Shown one piece after another: positions 41,093 through 49,840 of a stretch of DNA of 64,000 bases. The translations under genes were made by a program, and so were the position numbers. How positions within the stretch are numbered: the first letter of the stretch is position 1; every line of letters begins with the position of its first letter. Source of the stretch: Campylobacter majalis (GTDB taxonomy: Bacteria > Campylobacterota > Campylobacteria > Campylobacterales > Campylobacteraceae); NCBI RefSeq assembly GCF_905120465.1, contig NZ_CAJHOF010000009.1, positions 1 through 64,000 on the forward strand, given 5' to 3'. Under the pieces are notes generated by a model, which saw only the letters and a program-made list of their open reading frames with translations, had not been told where the DNA came from and did no database searches.

Positions 41093-41472
41093 GTAAAATC
41101 ATCGCTATTGATGTTGGTTTAAAACGCATAGGAGTGGCATTTGCATACCGCGATGTAGTCTTGCCGCTGTCTCCTGTGCTACGCAAAAATCGCAATCAAG
41201 CTGCACGTGACATATCAAATTTATTAGTAGAATATGATGCTGAAATTTTGGTCGTTGGTGTGCCACTTGGTGGCTCAAGCGAAGATGAAATGAGACGTAG
41301 AATAGAGCATTTTGTATCACTTTTAAATTACGGCGGTAAAATCGTGTATGAAGATGAGGCATTTTCAAGCTCCCAAGCCTCTGAGATAATAGCTGATAAG
41401 CGTGATGGACACTTAGATAGTGTCGCTGCAATGGTGATATTAAAACGCTATATGGATAAAAAGGCAAAATAA
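41089..41472 (+). CDS. ruvX: Putative pre-16S rRNA nuclease / RuvX (YqgF)
   Basis: A 127-residue RNase H-fold protein. IAIDVGLKRIGVAF carries the first Asp, ILVVGVPLGG the substrate loop and YEDEAFSSSQA the acidic residue; HLDSVAAMVILKRYMD the last Asp. E. coli YqgF finishes the 16S 5' end. It starts at GTG with a GTGA overlap to the previous gene. Normal family length. Confidence 0.9.
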   Translation: MSKIIAIDVGLKRIGVAFAYRDVVLPLSPVLRKNRNQAARDISNLLVEYDAEILVVGVPLGGSSEDEMRRRIEHFVSLLNYGGKIVYEDEAFSSSQASEIIADKRDGHLDSVAAMVILKRYMDKKAK

Positions 41473-41675
41473 TATGCAAAGACAAATTTTAGTGTTTGTA
41501 AAATCATAAAATAGCTTTTATAAACAAGTATTTAAATCTAAAATACATAATTTTATAGTATTAGATGTCATAACAATTTGAAATTTTAGATTTCATATAA
41601 AAATATTAAATAATAATTTTTATTTACTTTTTTATATTAAAATCGCCGTGACAATTAATAAAAAAAGGATATCAA

Positions 41676-42233
41676 ATGAGAAAAATTATAATATCTAGCT
41701 TGATCGCTTTTGGATTTTTAACTGCATTAAGTGCTTCTGAATATAGTATAGATACCGCTCATAGTTCAGTTAGTTTTAGTATAAAGCATATGAGTATAAC
41801 AAAAGTAAATGGTAAATTTACATCTTTTGCTGCTATTATAGATGCTGATAAAGACGTATTAAACAGACTTGAGGCGGTTGTAAAAACAGCATCTGTAAAT
41901 ACTGAAAATAAAAAGCGCGATGATCATTTAAGACAAGATGATTTTTTCAGTAGTGATAAATTTGCTGACATGAAATTTGTTATGAAAGAGTTTAAAAAAG
42001 ACGGTGATGATGCAAAAATAGTTGGCGACTTGACTATAAAAGATGTAACAAAAAGTGTTGAGTTTGATTATGATTTTGGCGGAGTAGCTGATGTTAATGG
42101 TAAGGAAAAAATTGGTTTTAGTTTAGAGACTAAAATAAATAGAAGTGATTTTAATTTCGCTCCACAAACCCCAAATGCAATGTTAAGTGATGAGATAAAA
42201 GTAGTTATTGATATTCAAGCTGTCGCAAAATAA
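41676..42233 (+). CDS. YceI-family periplasmic protein
   Basis: A 185-residue protein. Signal peptide to about residue 20 (LTALSASEY), then the YceI lipocalin-like fold: YSIDTAHSSVSFSIKHM, RDDHLRQDDFFSSDKFADMKF, GDLTIKDVTKSVEFDYDF and LETKINRSDFNF. YceI proteins bind isoprenoid or other amphiphiles; C. jejuni Cj0420 is the corresponding protein. AAAAAGGA ribosome site. Single gene with its own terminator. Confidence 0.9.
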   Translation: MRKIIISSLIAFGFLTALSASEYSIDTAHSSVSFSIKHMSITKVNGKFTSFAAIIDADKDVLNRLEAVVKTASVNTENKKRDDHLRQDDFFSSDKFADMKFVMKEFKKDGDDAKIVGDLTIKDVTKSVEFDYDFGGVADVNGKEKIGFSLETKINRSDFNFAPQTPNAMLSDEIKVVIDIQAVAK

Positions 42234-42240
42234 TCCCCTT

Positions 42241-42272
42241 AATATGCGAAATTTTTATTTCGCATATTTTAT
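42241..42272 (+). terminator. Terminator after the YceI gene
   Basis: AATATGCGAAAT (42241-42252) and ATTTCGCATATT (42257-42268) form a 12-bp stem with a TTTT loop and TTAT tail. Confidence 0.85.
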
Positions 42273-42478
42273 ATTTACACTTTCATTTACATTTATCATT
42301 TTTTACTTTAATCATGTTTAATAAATATCAATGTTATAATATAAATAAAATATAAATTGGTTAGTTTAAAATTAATAAATTTGTTTCATTTTTTAACAAT
42401 TTATAGTTTGGTGATATTAAATTTTTAAAAATCTATTTTTTATTTATTAAAATTATATTATTATTAGGTTAAGGAATT

Positions 42479-42985
42479 ATGATGAGAACTTTATATTTGA
42501 TATGCTTTTGTGTGTTTTTTGATAATTTGTTTGCATTTGCTTATGATTATTCCTATACTTTCAAAGAGCCATATAAAAGCTTTATAATTGATTTTAAAAA
42601 ATGTAGTGCAAAAGAGCACGATTATGAAAAATTTTGCGAAAATATGCGTTTTAATATCGAGATTTTAAAGGCAATGTGCGACGGTAATGATGCTGATGCA
42701 TGCATGGAACTTAGTGAAATTTTTGGCTCATCGATGCCTAAAACACAATTTAGCAATACTCAAGATATGGCAAAATATGCTAGATTAGCTTGTGAGATTA
42801 GTCCTAGTGTTACACGATGTAGAAATGGTGGATTAAAAGTGCTTTTTAGCATACGTGAGCAAAACAATAAACAAAGCATGATAAAATTTAAAGACCTAGC
42901 CTCTTGGTTGCTTTCTAGGTCGTGCGAATTAGGTGATTTTGATTCTTGTGAAATGCTAAAGTTGCTACCGATTATATTAAATTGA
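42479..42985 (+). CDS. Secreted Cys-rich protein with Sel1/Hcp-like repeats
   Basis: A 168-residue protein with a signal peptide (to about ...FAFAYDY). The mature part has paired cysteines spaced like those of Helicobacter cysteine-rich Hcp proteins: CDGNDADAC, ACEISPSVTRC and SCELGDFDSC, each Cys-x7 or x8-Cys within a helical repeat. That makes about three Sel1-like repeats, fewer than in most Hcp proteins. Disulfides in the periplasm are expected; the DsbI gene nearby is damaged. Function of such proteins is not known in detail. AAGGAATT precedes the ATGATG. Confidence 0.65.
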   Translation: MMRTLYLICFCVFFDNLFAFAYDYSYTFKEPYKSFIIDFKKCSAKEHDYEKFCENMRFNIEILKAMCDGNDADACMELSEIFGSSMPKTQFSNTQDMAKYARLACEISPSVTRCRNGGLKVLFSIREQNNKQSMIKFKDLASWLLSRSCELGDFDSCEMLKLLPIILN

Positions 42986-43297
42986 TTTTTACTCAACAAA
43001 ATTCAGTCTATTTTCTAATTACGATTTTGTCTTATTACTTGCGAGTTTTCTTGTTAATTTTAATAATTTTCACTTTATTAATTTTTGTAGCTATGAGTAA
43101 AAGTGTTTATTGTGAGTTTAAAAGTAAATTTAAATGAAAATTTTGCAAAATTGTGAGTATATAAAAGTAATTTTTAAAGATATTACTAAAATTAAGTGTA
43201 AAATTTTTACTTAAATTTATATTAGTAAGATAAATTTGTATTTAAAATCTTAGCTAAGTCCTAGGTGTAATATCTTTCTAAATGAAAAGGGTAGAAT
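42986..43297. other. Intergenic DNA, 312 bp, extremely AT-rich
   Basis: No supported gene. One frame (about 43039-43137, TTG start) would encode the hydrophobic string LRVFLLILIIFTLLIFVAMS, but it has no ribosome site and such strings arise by chance in AT-rich DNA. The last 30 bases hold the leader signals of the outer-membrane gene. Confidence 0.4.
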
Positions 43298-43309
43298 ATG
43301 AGTGCTTGA
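43298..43309 (+). promoter_or_regulatory. Leader mini-ORF MSA-stop with strong ribosome site
   Basis: AAAAGGG (43285-43291) precedes ATG AGT GCT TGA (43298-43309) at a good distance. The real outer-membrane gene starts 23 bases later at 43332 with only a weak AAAGAAT site. Ribosomes may initiate here and reinitiate, or the original start has been lost by mutation. Confidence 0.4.
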
Positions 43310-43331
43310 TTCAATTAAATTTAAAAGAATA

Positions 43332-43895
43332 ATGAATGAAAAAGTTTTAGTTTCAGCTTTAGTTGCTGGTGTTTGTGCAAGTGCTGCGTTTGCAGAAGGT
43401 GCTTTTGTGGGTGTTAATGCAGGATACGATATTCGCTCACAGCTAAAAGCAGACGGAGATAAAGTAAAAGATAGCAGATCTACTATGGGTTTAAAGGCTG
43501 GTTATGATTTTGATACTTTTAGAGTTTATGGTAGCTACGAGTATGGCTTTGAAGCAAAAGATAGCATAGATGGATCTAAACTAAAATACAAAACTCATAA
43601 ATTCTTATTAAATGCCGACTATACACCTGAAATTACAACCGATCTAAAACTTATCGTAGGTGGTTATGTCGGTGCTTCTCATCTTAAATTTAAGGCTTCC
43701 GATAAAGATAGCGCTGGTAAAGCTAAGGATACGGCTCCTATAATCGGTTTAAGATTAGGTGTCCAATACAGTTTAGATGCAAATAATGCTATTGAATTTG
43801 GTGTAAAAACAGATTATGCAAAACATAAACGCGATGGCAATAATGTTAAAAATACAAACACTGGTCTTTACTTAGGCTATAACTATAAATTCTAA
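43332..43895 (+). CDS. Small outer-membrane beta-barrel protein (OmpA-like transmembrane/porin family)
   Basis: A 187-residue protein: signal peptide MNEKVLVSALVAGVCASAAF-A, then FVGVNAGYDIRSQL and amphipathic strands, ending YLGYNYKF with the C-terminal aromatic typical of barrels. An 8-stranded barrel of about 165 residues is predicted. The ATG at 43332 is chosen because it begins the signal peptide; the longer frame to a GTG at 43302 adds ten unlikely residues. The upstream mini-ORF is listed separately. Role in the outer membrane unknown. Confidence 0.75.
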   Translation: MNEKVLVSALVAGVCASAAFAEGAFVGVNAGYDIRSQLKADGDKVKDSRSTMGLKAGYDFDTFRVYGSYEYGFEAKDSIDGSKLKYKTHKFLLNADYTPEITTDLKLIVGGYVGASHLKFKASDKDSAGKAKDTAPIIGLRLGVQYSLDANNAIEFGVKTDYAKHKRDGNNVKNTNTGLYLGYNYKF

Positions 43896-43898
43896 CAC

Positions 43899-43922
43899 AA
43901 GTCGGCATTTTGCCGACTTTAC
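43899..43922 (+). terminator. Terminator after the outer-membrane gene
   Basis: AAGTCGGCA (43899-43907), TTT loop, TGCCGACTT (43911-43919), then TACTT. Confidence 0.85.
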
Positions 43923-44382
43923 TTCAAACAAATTTTAAACTCTCGTTATCGCAGTGGTTTTAATTTATAAATTTTATAGGCTCATACAAGCGAAGTGGAA
44001 AAATACTTTAAAATTTCACGAAATTTATTGAGAGAATTTAGAAACTATATGTATTTGTTTTTCATCGATGTATAGTAGTTAAAACTCCTTTAAAAGTTTT
44101 TAATTTGTTTTGAATATTTTATGATACTAAATAATTTTTATTTAATTAGCCATAAAACTCCAAACAATAAAACAAAGCTATAAAACAAAAGAATGCAGTT
44201 ATTTTATTTACTCACTCAAAAAAGCATAACTAGACCTATTTTAATCTCATCTAAACTACCAAACAATCAACTTAATGGCAAAAATTTATAAAGAAGTAAA
44301 TTACAAAATGAAGCATATCTCAAACCAACTCCGCCTTAAACAAAAAACAATTTTATAAAATTTAACATTGTAAGTTAAAAAG
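43923..44382. other. Intergenic DNA, about 460 bp, no gene seen
   Basis: AT-rich sequence between convergent units. I see no open frame with a ribosome site, no tRNA and no repeat beyond chance. Confidence 0.4.
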
Positions 44383-44417
44383 GACACAAACAAGGCTTTT
44401 ATAGCCCCACTTGTGTC
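44383..44417 (-). terminator. Terminator of the dba-dsbI operon (minus strand)
   Basis: On the minus strand GACACAA (44417-44411) pairs with TTGTGTC (44389-44383); GGC/GCC forms an inner stem. CTTTTT follows. It ends 58 bases after the dsbI stop. Confidence 0.7.
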
Positions 44418-44474
44418 ATTATACTATTTTTTGATAATTAGCTTTTATTGCTTGTCGTAACTCCTATATTTGTT

Positions 44475-46018
44475 TTACTCAGGCTTTTTTATCTGCACGA
44501 TTACGACTTTGTCACCGTCGTGAGTGAGTGCAAAAATACTATCATTTTTTATCGCAAGTGCTGAAATTTCGCCCATTTTAGGCATCGCATAAGCATCAAT
44601 TATCTTAGCTGTGGCAATGTCGATTAACACAAGGGTGTTGTAATTTTTTGAATATGCATAAAATACGCCCTCACTAATGCTTCCAGCCGTGAAATAATAA
44701 TCCTTAATATCCATGCTATCTTTAAGTTCTAATGCTGAACTTAGTGGTGTTTCAGAACTTAAAAGCCTATCTTTGTTGTTAACTTTAATCAAAATTTGCC
44801 CCTTAACTCTATCATTTGGCACACTTAGCATATACATACTATCGTTAGCTGCCGCAAGTGTTAGGACATACTGCTTTTTAGCTCTTATGGTTAAAAGTGC
44901 TGGACGGTCGCGATACCATGGCATTTCAAGCCCACCAGAAGTCTGTCTAAAGCTATTCCACTCTTTATACGCATCGATTTTGTCTTTATCTGTTTGACGC
45001 ACGGCAAAAATTGTTTTATTAAAGCCAGTCGTTACAAACATATCACCAACAAATGTCGATGCTACAGCTTTTTGGATATTTCTGCCGTTTGGTTTATCGA
45101 TTATGGCGTAAGCAGTTTTTGTAAAATTTGCGTCCATAAAATACACACCACCTTCGGTATTTGATATATAGCAAAGGTGTCATTTTGTGCATTGTATGCA
45201 AGACCGCTTGCCACACCCTTACCCATAAAGCCAGTTATGGCAAAGTCAAGCTCTTTTTGATTTAAAATTTCAGGTGCTGGTTTTACGCTTACAAAGGCAC
45301 CATCTTGTGGATTTGTGCTAAATTTCAAGCTGATTTGGTTGTTTTCACCAGCGATAAATGGTTTTTCAACGACATTTGCTCCAACAAATGAAAGTGGCTT
45401 TTTAAGTCTGTCCCAAACCCCGGCAGTCCAAGTATTATTTAGGCTGATTCTCTCTGGATCGCCCTTGCCACTATACGGCGGATAACCAGCCGAAATTAAA
45501 GCCTGAACTGCATTTGAAAGCACGACGATAAGGCTGATAAAAATCACAAATTTTGAGTAGGTATTTAGTGCTTTTACCTTTGTTTCTTTTCTAAAAAGCC
45601 CCACTGCTACGGCTTCATCTTTTGCAAATAGCATCATAAGCCCCATTGCTACGACAACAACCCAAAAGACCAAAATCCCCCAAGTATAAGTATGAGCGCC
45701 GAAAATATCGCCACCAAAGCCCATTCCAACATCTCTGTAAATGCTAAAGCTAGAATGCCTTAACGTCATAAAAAGTCCATATGCCGCACCAAAAAGTATA
45801 AATGCCACATATCTAGCTCTAAGTCCATATCGAAGCACTAAAATACCACCCACGCCGATCACAATCATGCCAATACGCTCCCACCAGCACAATGTGCAAG
45901 GACCCTCGCCTATAACATAGCCAAGATAAAAATTTGCAATCTCAACAGGAATAGCCAAAACCAAAAGCACTGCCGTAGTCATAATAAAATCAAAATTTTT
46001 CTCATTTAAAATTTTCAT
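44475..46018 (-). pseudogene. dsbI: DsbI disulfide bond formation protein, split by a frameshift in a TA repeat
   Basis: The first part (45101-46018, 305 residues) has the DsbB-like membrane domain with CxxC in GEGPCTLCWWERIGM and ends NDTFAIYQIPK... out of frame. The second part (44475-45146) holds the periplasmic beta-propeller (VYFMDANFTKTAYA, repeated strand motifs). At GCTATATATCAAAT (about 45164-45173) removing one TA pair gives DTFAISNTEGGVYFMDANF and a continuous 513-residue protein; C. jejuni DsbI is about 508. The membrane part with CxxC remains intact, but the propeller is lost unless the frame slips. It lies behind dba with AAGGAG at its ATG. Confidence 0.88.
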
Positions 46019-46027
46019 ATTATCTCC

Positions 46028-46195
46028 TTAATACGATGCAAAAGGCAAAAGTGAAGTCCAACTAGCTATGAAAAACATCACAAAACAAATCAGTGTTCCT
46101 ATGACAAACGAACCAAACGCCAAGCACTCTTTTTGTGGTTTAAATAGCACCACAATCAACGAAAGTGCAAAAAATATCAGAGATAAAAACTCCAT
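46028..46195 (-). CDS. dba: Dba, small membrane protein upstream of dsbI
   Basis: A 55-residue protein: MEFLSLIFFALSLIVVLFKP, then QKECLAF and a second hydrophobic segment GSFVIGTLICFVMFFIASW. Its size, two-helix build and position match C. jejuni Dba (Cj0018c), which is needed for DsbI function and translationally linked to it. The dsbI ribosome site starts directly after its TAA. Promoter DNA upstream (to about 46300) has a possible TATTTAT -10 but no clear Fur box. Confidence 0.85.
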   Translation of the reverse strand: MEFLSLIFFALSLIVVLFKPQKECLAFGSFVIGTLICFVMFFIASWTSLLPFASY

Positions 46196-46615
46196 AATAT
46201 TTCTTTTATTTTGAAATTAAAAATCAAATTGTAAAATAAATAGGGTAAATTTAAACTAAAATTTAATATTTTATTTACAAAAATTATCTAAGGTAGATCT
46301 ATTTAAGTTGGCTTGTGTAATGCATCAAAGCAATGCTTATAAAATACCAAATATTTATGTTTTAATATTTAATCATTTTTATCATGCAAATGCCGCTTAA
46401 ATTTAATAAAACCATGACATCAAAGACGCCAACAAACAACCTATGTAGGTTATGTTAAATTTGTGTTTATTATTTTATAAGTGATAGCTAAGATTTATGA
46501 TATTAGTTAAATTAAATGTGCTAAGACAAATTTAATTTCATTTAACTGCTACAAATTTATATGATAAACGACATAATATATTTTAAATCACCTAAAAGGC
46601 TACTAGATATTTATT
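46196..46615. other. Intergenic DNA, 420 bp, no gene seen
   Basis: Between the convergent-facing ends of the dba promoter and the 3' end of the EF-hand gene. AT-rich, without an open frame that has a start signal. No terminator for the EF-hand gene is obvious. Confidence 0.4.
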
Positions 46616-48340
46616 TTATGCTCTTTTATCTACTTTTTGATATAGCTTGTCTTTTTCATCTATTTTTGGGATATGTTTTTCTAAGTCCTTAGCAAAGCTT
46701 AGATTGTAAAGCTCTTTTGATGAGATTGTTTTATTATCACTTAGAGTAAGCAAAAACTGATTGCTGTATTTGTTCAAGACGGATTTTATGAAATTTACGC
46801 CTAACTCCTTTAGGGTCTGAAATTTTTCACCTTGTTTTATGCCGACTGTGCTAAAATCAAGCGTATTTAGCTCTATCTCATCCATATTTTTAGCGTCTAA
46901 AATTACACTTGCTCTGACACCATTTTCATATTCTAGTAGTTTGCCTGTGTCTGAGTATAGCTCAGTTACTATTAGCTCTCTGCCACTGTCAAATCTTAGC
47001 GTGTATGTGCCATTTGTGTTGCGTTTCATAGCTATTACGCTATCGCTATCGCTTAGACTTGCAGCGGCCTTGTTTGCGTCTGCTTCAAAGGCTCGTTTTA
47101 CCTTTTCTAAATTTTGTGTGCTAAATTTTAGCCCTGTTGCTTTTTCAAACTCATTTTGCATAGCGATCATAAAGCTTGATTTGCTCACACTTAGCTTTGA
47201 GATTAGCTCATCGGCACCTTCTACGCCGTATTCTTTTAGGTTTCTGCTTAACGTTGCGACATTTTGAATATGAAAATCTTCTTCTATTTGATAATCATTA
47301 TAAAATTTCATAAAGCTATCTTTTTGATATGCAGAGTAGCTATCGTGATCTTTGCTATAATTTACGTCTGAAATATAATTAAACTCGCTTAGTCTTAGCT
47401 TACCATCAAAGCCCATTTTTTCATATGCTAGGTTGTTAAAGCCTGACATTGTTTGATTATTTATGCTAACCCAGCCATCTTTATCAGCGTATGTGTCAAA
47501 AAATTTATCAATACTTTCGTTACTTAGTTTTTCGTAGCGATTTTCGGTGGAAAAATTGGTGTAGGGGTTTGAGCTATAGTAAAAAATTCGCTTATCCACT
47601 GTTTCATCGATAGCGTTTTTATCCGGTTGTTTATACATTTTATCTATCTCTTTTAACGACTTATTAACCGCATCATTATCAATAAATTTTGCTAGATCTA
47701 TACCCATGCCATCGGTAGCATCAGCTAGTCTCATTATCCTTTCGTTGCCATCTTTATCGTATCCTCTTACTTTTAGCTTTGAGTATAGTTCGTCTGAGCC
47801 GTTTAGCACACCATCGCCATTGCTATCGAAGTTAAAAAGCAAGACATTACTCGCTAAATCTCCTATACCAAGCTTGTCATTATCATCATAAAGGTCTAAA
47901 AACACCTTCACATCACCGTAAGCGGTTGAGAGTGTAGATGAGTGAGTGCTAGGCGTGAGAGTGTCTTTTTGGATGCTAAATTTGTAAGAAAGATTTAAAA
48001 TATGCGAAATTTCGTTATTTGAAAATGCAAATGAGTTTGGACTTTTAAAATATGCGTTGCCAAATTTTTCATAATTTATTGCTTTTTTTACTCTTTGCAA
48101 TGCTTTAAAATTAGATGGATCTTGAAAATCTGAAGAAATTAAATTATCATAGCTTTTTGTTATGTTTGTTTGAGTATGTGCGGATAATAAGCCAAGTGCC
48201 ATTTGTTTTAGTTTGGCTTGTTTTTGTGGCAGTTCATTCTCGCTAATAGTTAATTTGTTTGTGACGCCTTGGATATTTAAATTTAAAGATAAATTTACGG
48301 CTTTTATCATTGGATTTTTATCAATGCTTGTTATATTCAT
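46616..48340 (-). CDS. Large EF-hand-containing protein of unknown function
   Basis: A 574-residue protein with one clear calcium loop FDSNGDGVLNGSDEL (about 172-186) and a second DKDGN-type turn near residue 196. Further calcium-loop-like pieces occur (DTYADKDGWVSINNQ near 290). The N-terminus MNITSIDKNPMIKAVNLSLN is not a Sec signal. The chain has many helical pieces and no membrane segment. Style and EF-hand context recall the 314-residue protein at 21454-22398. Such proteins in Campylobacter lack a known role; export by the flagellar or another non-Sec route is possible. Confidence 0.65.
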   Translation of the reverse strand: MNITSIDKNPMIKAVNLSLNLNIQGVTNKLTISENELPQKQAKLKQMALGLLSAHTQTNITKSYDNLISSDFQDPSNFKALQRVKKAINYEKFGNAYFKSPNSFAFSNNEISHILNLSYKFSIQKDTLTPSTHSSTLSTAYGDVKVFLDLYDDNDKLGIGDLASNVLLFNFDSNGDGVLNGSDELYSKLKVRGYDKDGNERIMRLADATDGMGIDLAKFIDNDAVNKSLKEIDKMYKQPDKNAIDETVDKRIFYYSSNPYTNFSTENRYEKLSNESIDKFFDTYADKDGWVSINNQTMSGFNNLAYEKMGFDGKLRLSEFNYISDVNYSKDHDSYSAYQKDSFMKFYNDYQIEEDFHIQNVATLSRNLKEYGVEGADELISKLSVSKSSFMIAMQNEFEKATGLKFSTQNLEKVKRAFEADANKAAASLSDSDSVIAMKRNTNGTYTLRFDSGRELIVTELYSDTGKLLEYENGVRASVILDAKNMDEIELNTLDFSTVGIKQGEKFQTLKELGVNFIKSVLNKYSNQFLLTLSDNKTISSKELYNLSFAKDLEKHIPKIDEKDKLYQKVDKRA

Positions 48341-48407
48341 TTTAAATCCTTTTAAAATGTGATGTTTTTCACATCGACAGAATTTTAAAAATCTTTAGTC
48401 AAAGAAT

Positions 48408-48430
48408 ACAAGAAGCAAATTGTTTCTTGT
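48408..48430 (-). terminator. Hairpin after the exported-protein gene (minus strand)
   Basis: ACAAGAA and TTCTTGT arms (48408-48414, 48424-48430) with a 9-base loop, followed on the minus strand by ATTCTTTG. It begins nine bases after the TAA of the frameshifted gene. Confidence 0.5.
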
Positions 48431-48438
48431 GTTTTGTC

Positions 48439-49460
48439 TTATCTTTTTTCGCGAATGTCCGTGATTAAACCAAAATCTGGTATGCTATACACACGCATTG
48501 TGTCACTAGGAAAATTTAATTTAGAACCGTTTTCATCAGCAATATTTAGATCGTGAATTATCCTATTTAATAATCCAAAATCTAATTGTAGCTGTGTGTT
48601 GTTTTGAAACAATTGCATAGACGATACATCTTTATCTATACCCGAAAACATATCTATTTTTGTATTCCAAAAATAATTTTGTGTATTTAAAAGCGTATAA
48701 AATTTAGTGCCATTACATACATATTCTAAATTAAAATCATTAATGTGTCATCACTAGTAATATCTAAGCTAACACTTGGTTTTGGGTTTGCATTTTTGTC
48801 GCTATCTATTGGTGCGATTTGATGTTCGTTTTTGCCAAATGATGTTTTACCACTATTTAAGCCTTTCCAGCCAACTTCATATTTTTCAGCTTGTTCGTTT
48901 GCTTGAATATATACAGGCTCATCCGTCGGTATTGGCTTGTTTGTTCTTGCTTGACTTACTCCACCAGTTAGTCTTGTAAATTCGGCATTTAAATAGACAT
49001 CTTTATCAATATAAACTTTCATAAAAGGCTTATTATTTCTTAAAGTATCTGTAGCTCTGTCGCGGTTTATTCTATTTAAAAACACAATTTTTGCATTTTT
49101 ATCTTTTAATATAGACAAAATATTTGGTTTTAGCTCAATTTTAGCACCTACGCTATTTGATGACCATAAAGTAGTTTCATAAAAATCAATCGCACGGCAA
49201 TTATAAGTCTGTCCACGCTCACCTTTACAACGAAAATCATTGTTTGTCATTTTTGTATCATTCACAAAAGGCAAACTTGGGTCATTTTGTGTTTTATTTG
49301 CTAGTATGTAAAAAAGCACTTTATCTCCACTGGATATTGGTAAAACAACATCTGTATCATTATTTATGTTTGGACTACCATCCATTGCTATATAGCCAAA
49401 TGCCGCAGAACTAAGCCCTGCAACTACTGCTAGGCTAATTAAAATTTTTGAAATTTTCAT
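48439..49460 (-). pseudogene. Exported protein of unknown function, split by a one-base frameshift
   Basis: The first part (48726-49460) opens with a signal peptide (MKISKILISLAVVAGLSSAA-FG) and runs to ITSDDTLMILI-stop. A second frame continues without any start codon: NDFNLEYVCNGTKFYTLL, ending FGLITDIREKR at 48439. Adding one A at TTAATGAT (about 48740-48744) gives SDDTLNDFNLEYV and one 340-residue protein. The mature part has three Cys and no family I recognise. Its ATG overlaps the small lipoprotein stop (ATGA), so they form one operon. Inactive gene or assembly error. Confidence 0.8.
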
Positions 49461-49573
49461 TTTTTATCCTTTAAATAAGTATGAGTGTTAGAGTTGTTAT
49501 CTCCAACGCTAATTAAAGCACTACAACCAAAAATGGAAAGTGCAACAAATGCCAAAATAACCAAATCCTTCAT
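49457..49573 (-). CDS. Small lipoprotein, 38 aa
   Basis: ATG at 49573 after AAGGAGTGAATT, coding MKDLVILAFVALSIFGCSAL, then ISVGDNNSNTHTYLKDKK. The lipobox LSIFGC places the acylated Cys at residue 17, leaving a 22-residue mature lipopeptide with a polar Asn-rich middle. TGA overlaps the ATG of the exported protein gene (ATGA). The strong ribosome site and coupling make translation likely. Small entry-exclusion or lysis lipoproteins have this size, but nothing else here suggests either. Confidence 0.75.
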   Translation of the reverse strand: MKDLVILAFVALSIFGCSALISVGDNNSNTHTYLKDKK

Positions 49574-49608
49574 AATTCACTCCTTGAATTTATTCAGCTT
49601 TAACGCTA

Positions 49609-49653
49609 CGCATACTATAATCAAAGACTTACTAGATCTTTGGGTGGTATGCG
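49609..49653 (-). other. Two-tier RNA hairpin in the leader of the small lipoprotein operon
   Basis: CGCATAC (49609-49615) pairs with GTATGCG (49647-49653), and CAAAGA (49622-49627) pairs with TCTTTG (49637-49642) around a 9-base loop. Both stems are perfect. There is no T-run after it on the minus strand, so it is unlikely to be a simple terminator. It sits between a start-stop signal (49666-49684) and the lipoprotein start. Confidence 0.7.
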
Positions 49654-49665
49654 AAATACATATTT

Positions 49666-49684
49666 TTTACATATCATCCTCCTT
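49666..49684 (-). promoter_or_regulatory. Start-stop element with strong ribosome site
   Basis: AAGGAGG (49684-49678), five bases, then ATG TAA (49672-49667). A ribosome could start and stop at once in front of the hairpin. The ATG directly abutting the Shine-Dalgarno (49677) could also start an 18-codon frame, MICKKYVFRIPPKDLVSL. Confidence 0.45.
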
Positions 49685-49755
49685 AAAATTATTTTTGTTT
49701 GGTTGAAATATCATTGAAATTATGTAAAAATATTGATTTTTAGCCTAATTTCAGA

Positions 49756-49803
49756 TATAATTACCAAAACAATGTCGGCATTATACATAAAAAACATGTA
49801 TAA
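49756..49803 (+). promoter_or_regulatory. Promoter and inverted-repeat operator of the CI-type regulator gene
   Basis: TATAAT (49756-49761) is followed by a perfect 8-bp inverted repeat TTATACAT (49781-49788) and ATGTATAA (49796-49803), spacer 7. The operator centre lies about 24 bases downstream of the expected start of transcription, fitting autorepression. TACATAT pieces recur at 49660-49675 upstream of the divergent operon. Confidence 0.6.
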
Positions 49804-49840
49804 GTCAATAGTAAAAACTTAAAATTTAGGTTAAAAAATT

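Noticed and set aside
43039-43137. A TTG-started hydrophobic frame resembling a small membrane toxin
   Set aside because: No ribosome site, and the frame stays open upstream; strings of Leu, Ile and Phe are expected by chance in such AT-rich DNA.
48358-48376. GATGT/ACATC inverted repeat upstream of the large EF-hand gene as an operator
   Set aside because: Arms of five bases are common by chance, and nothing ties it to a regulator.
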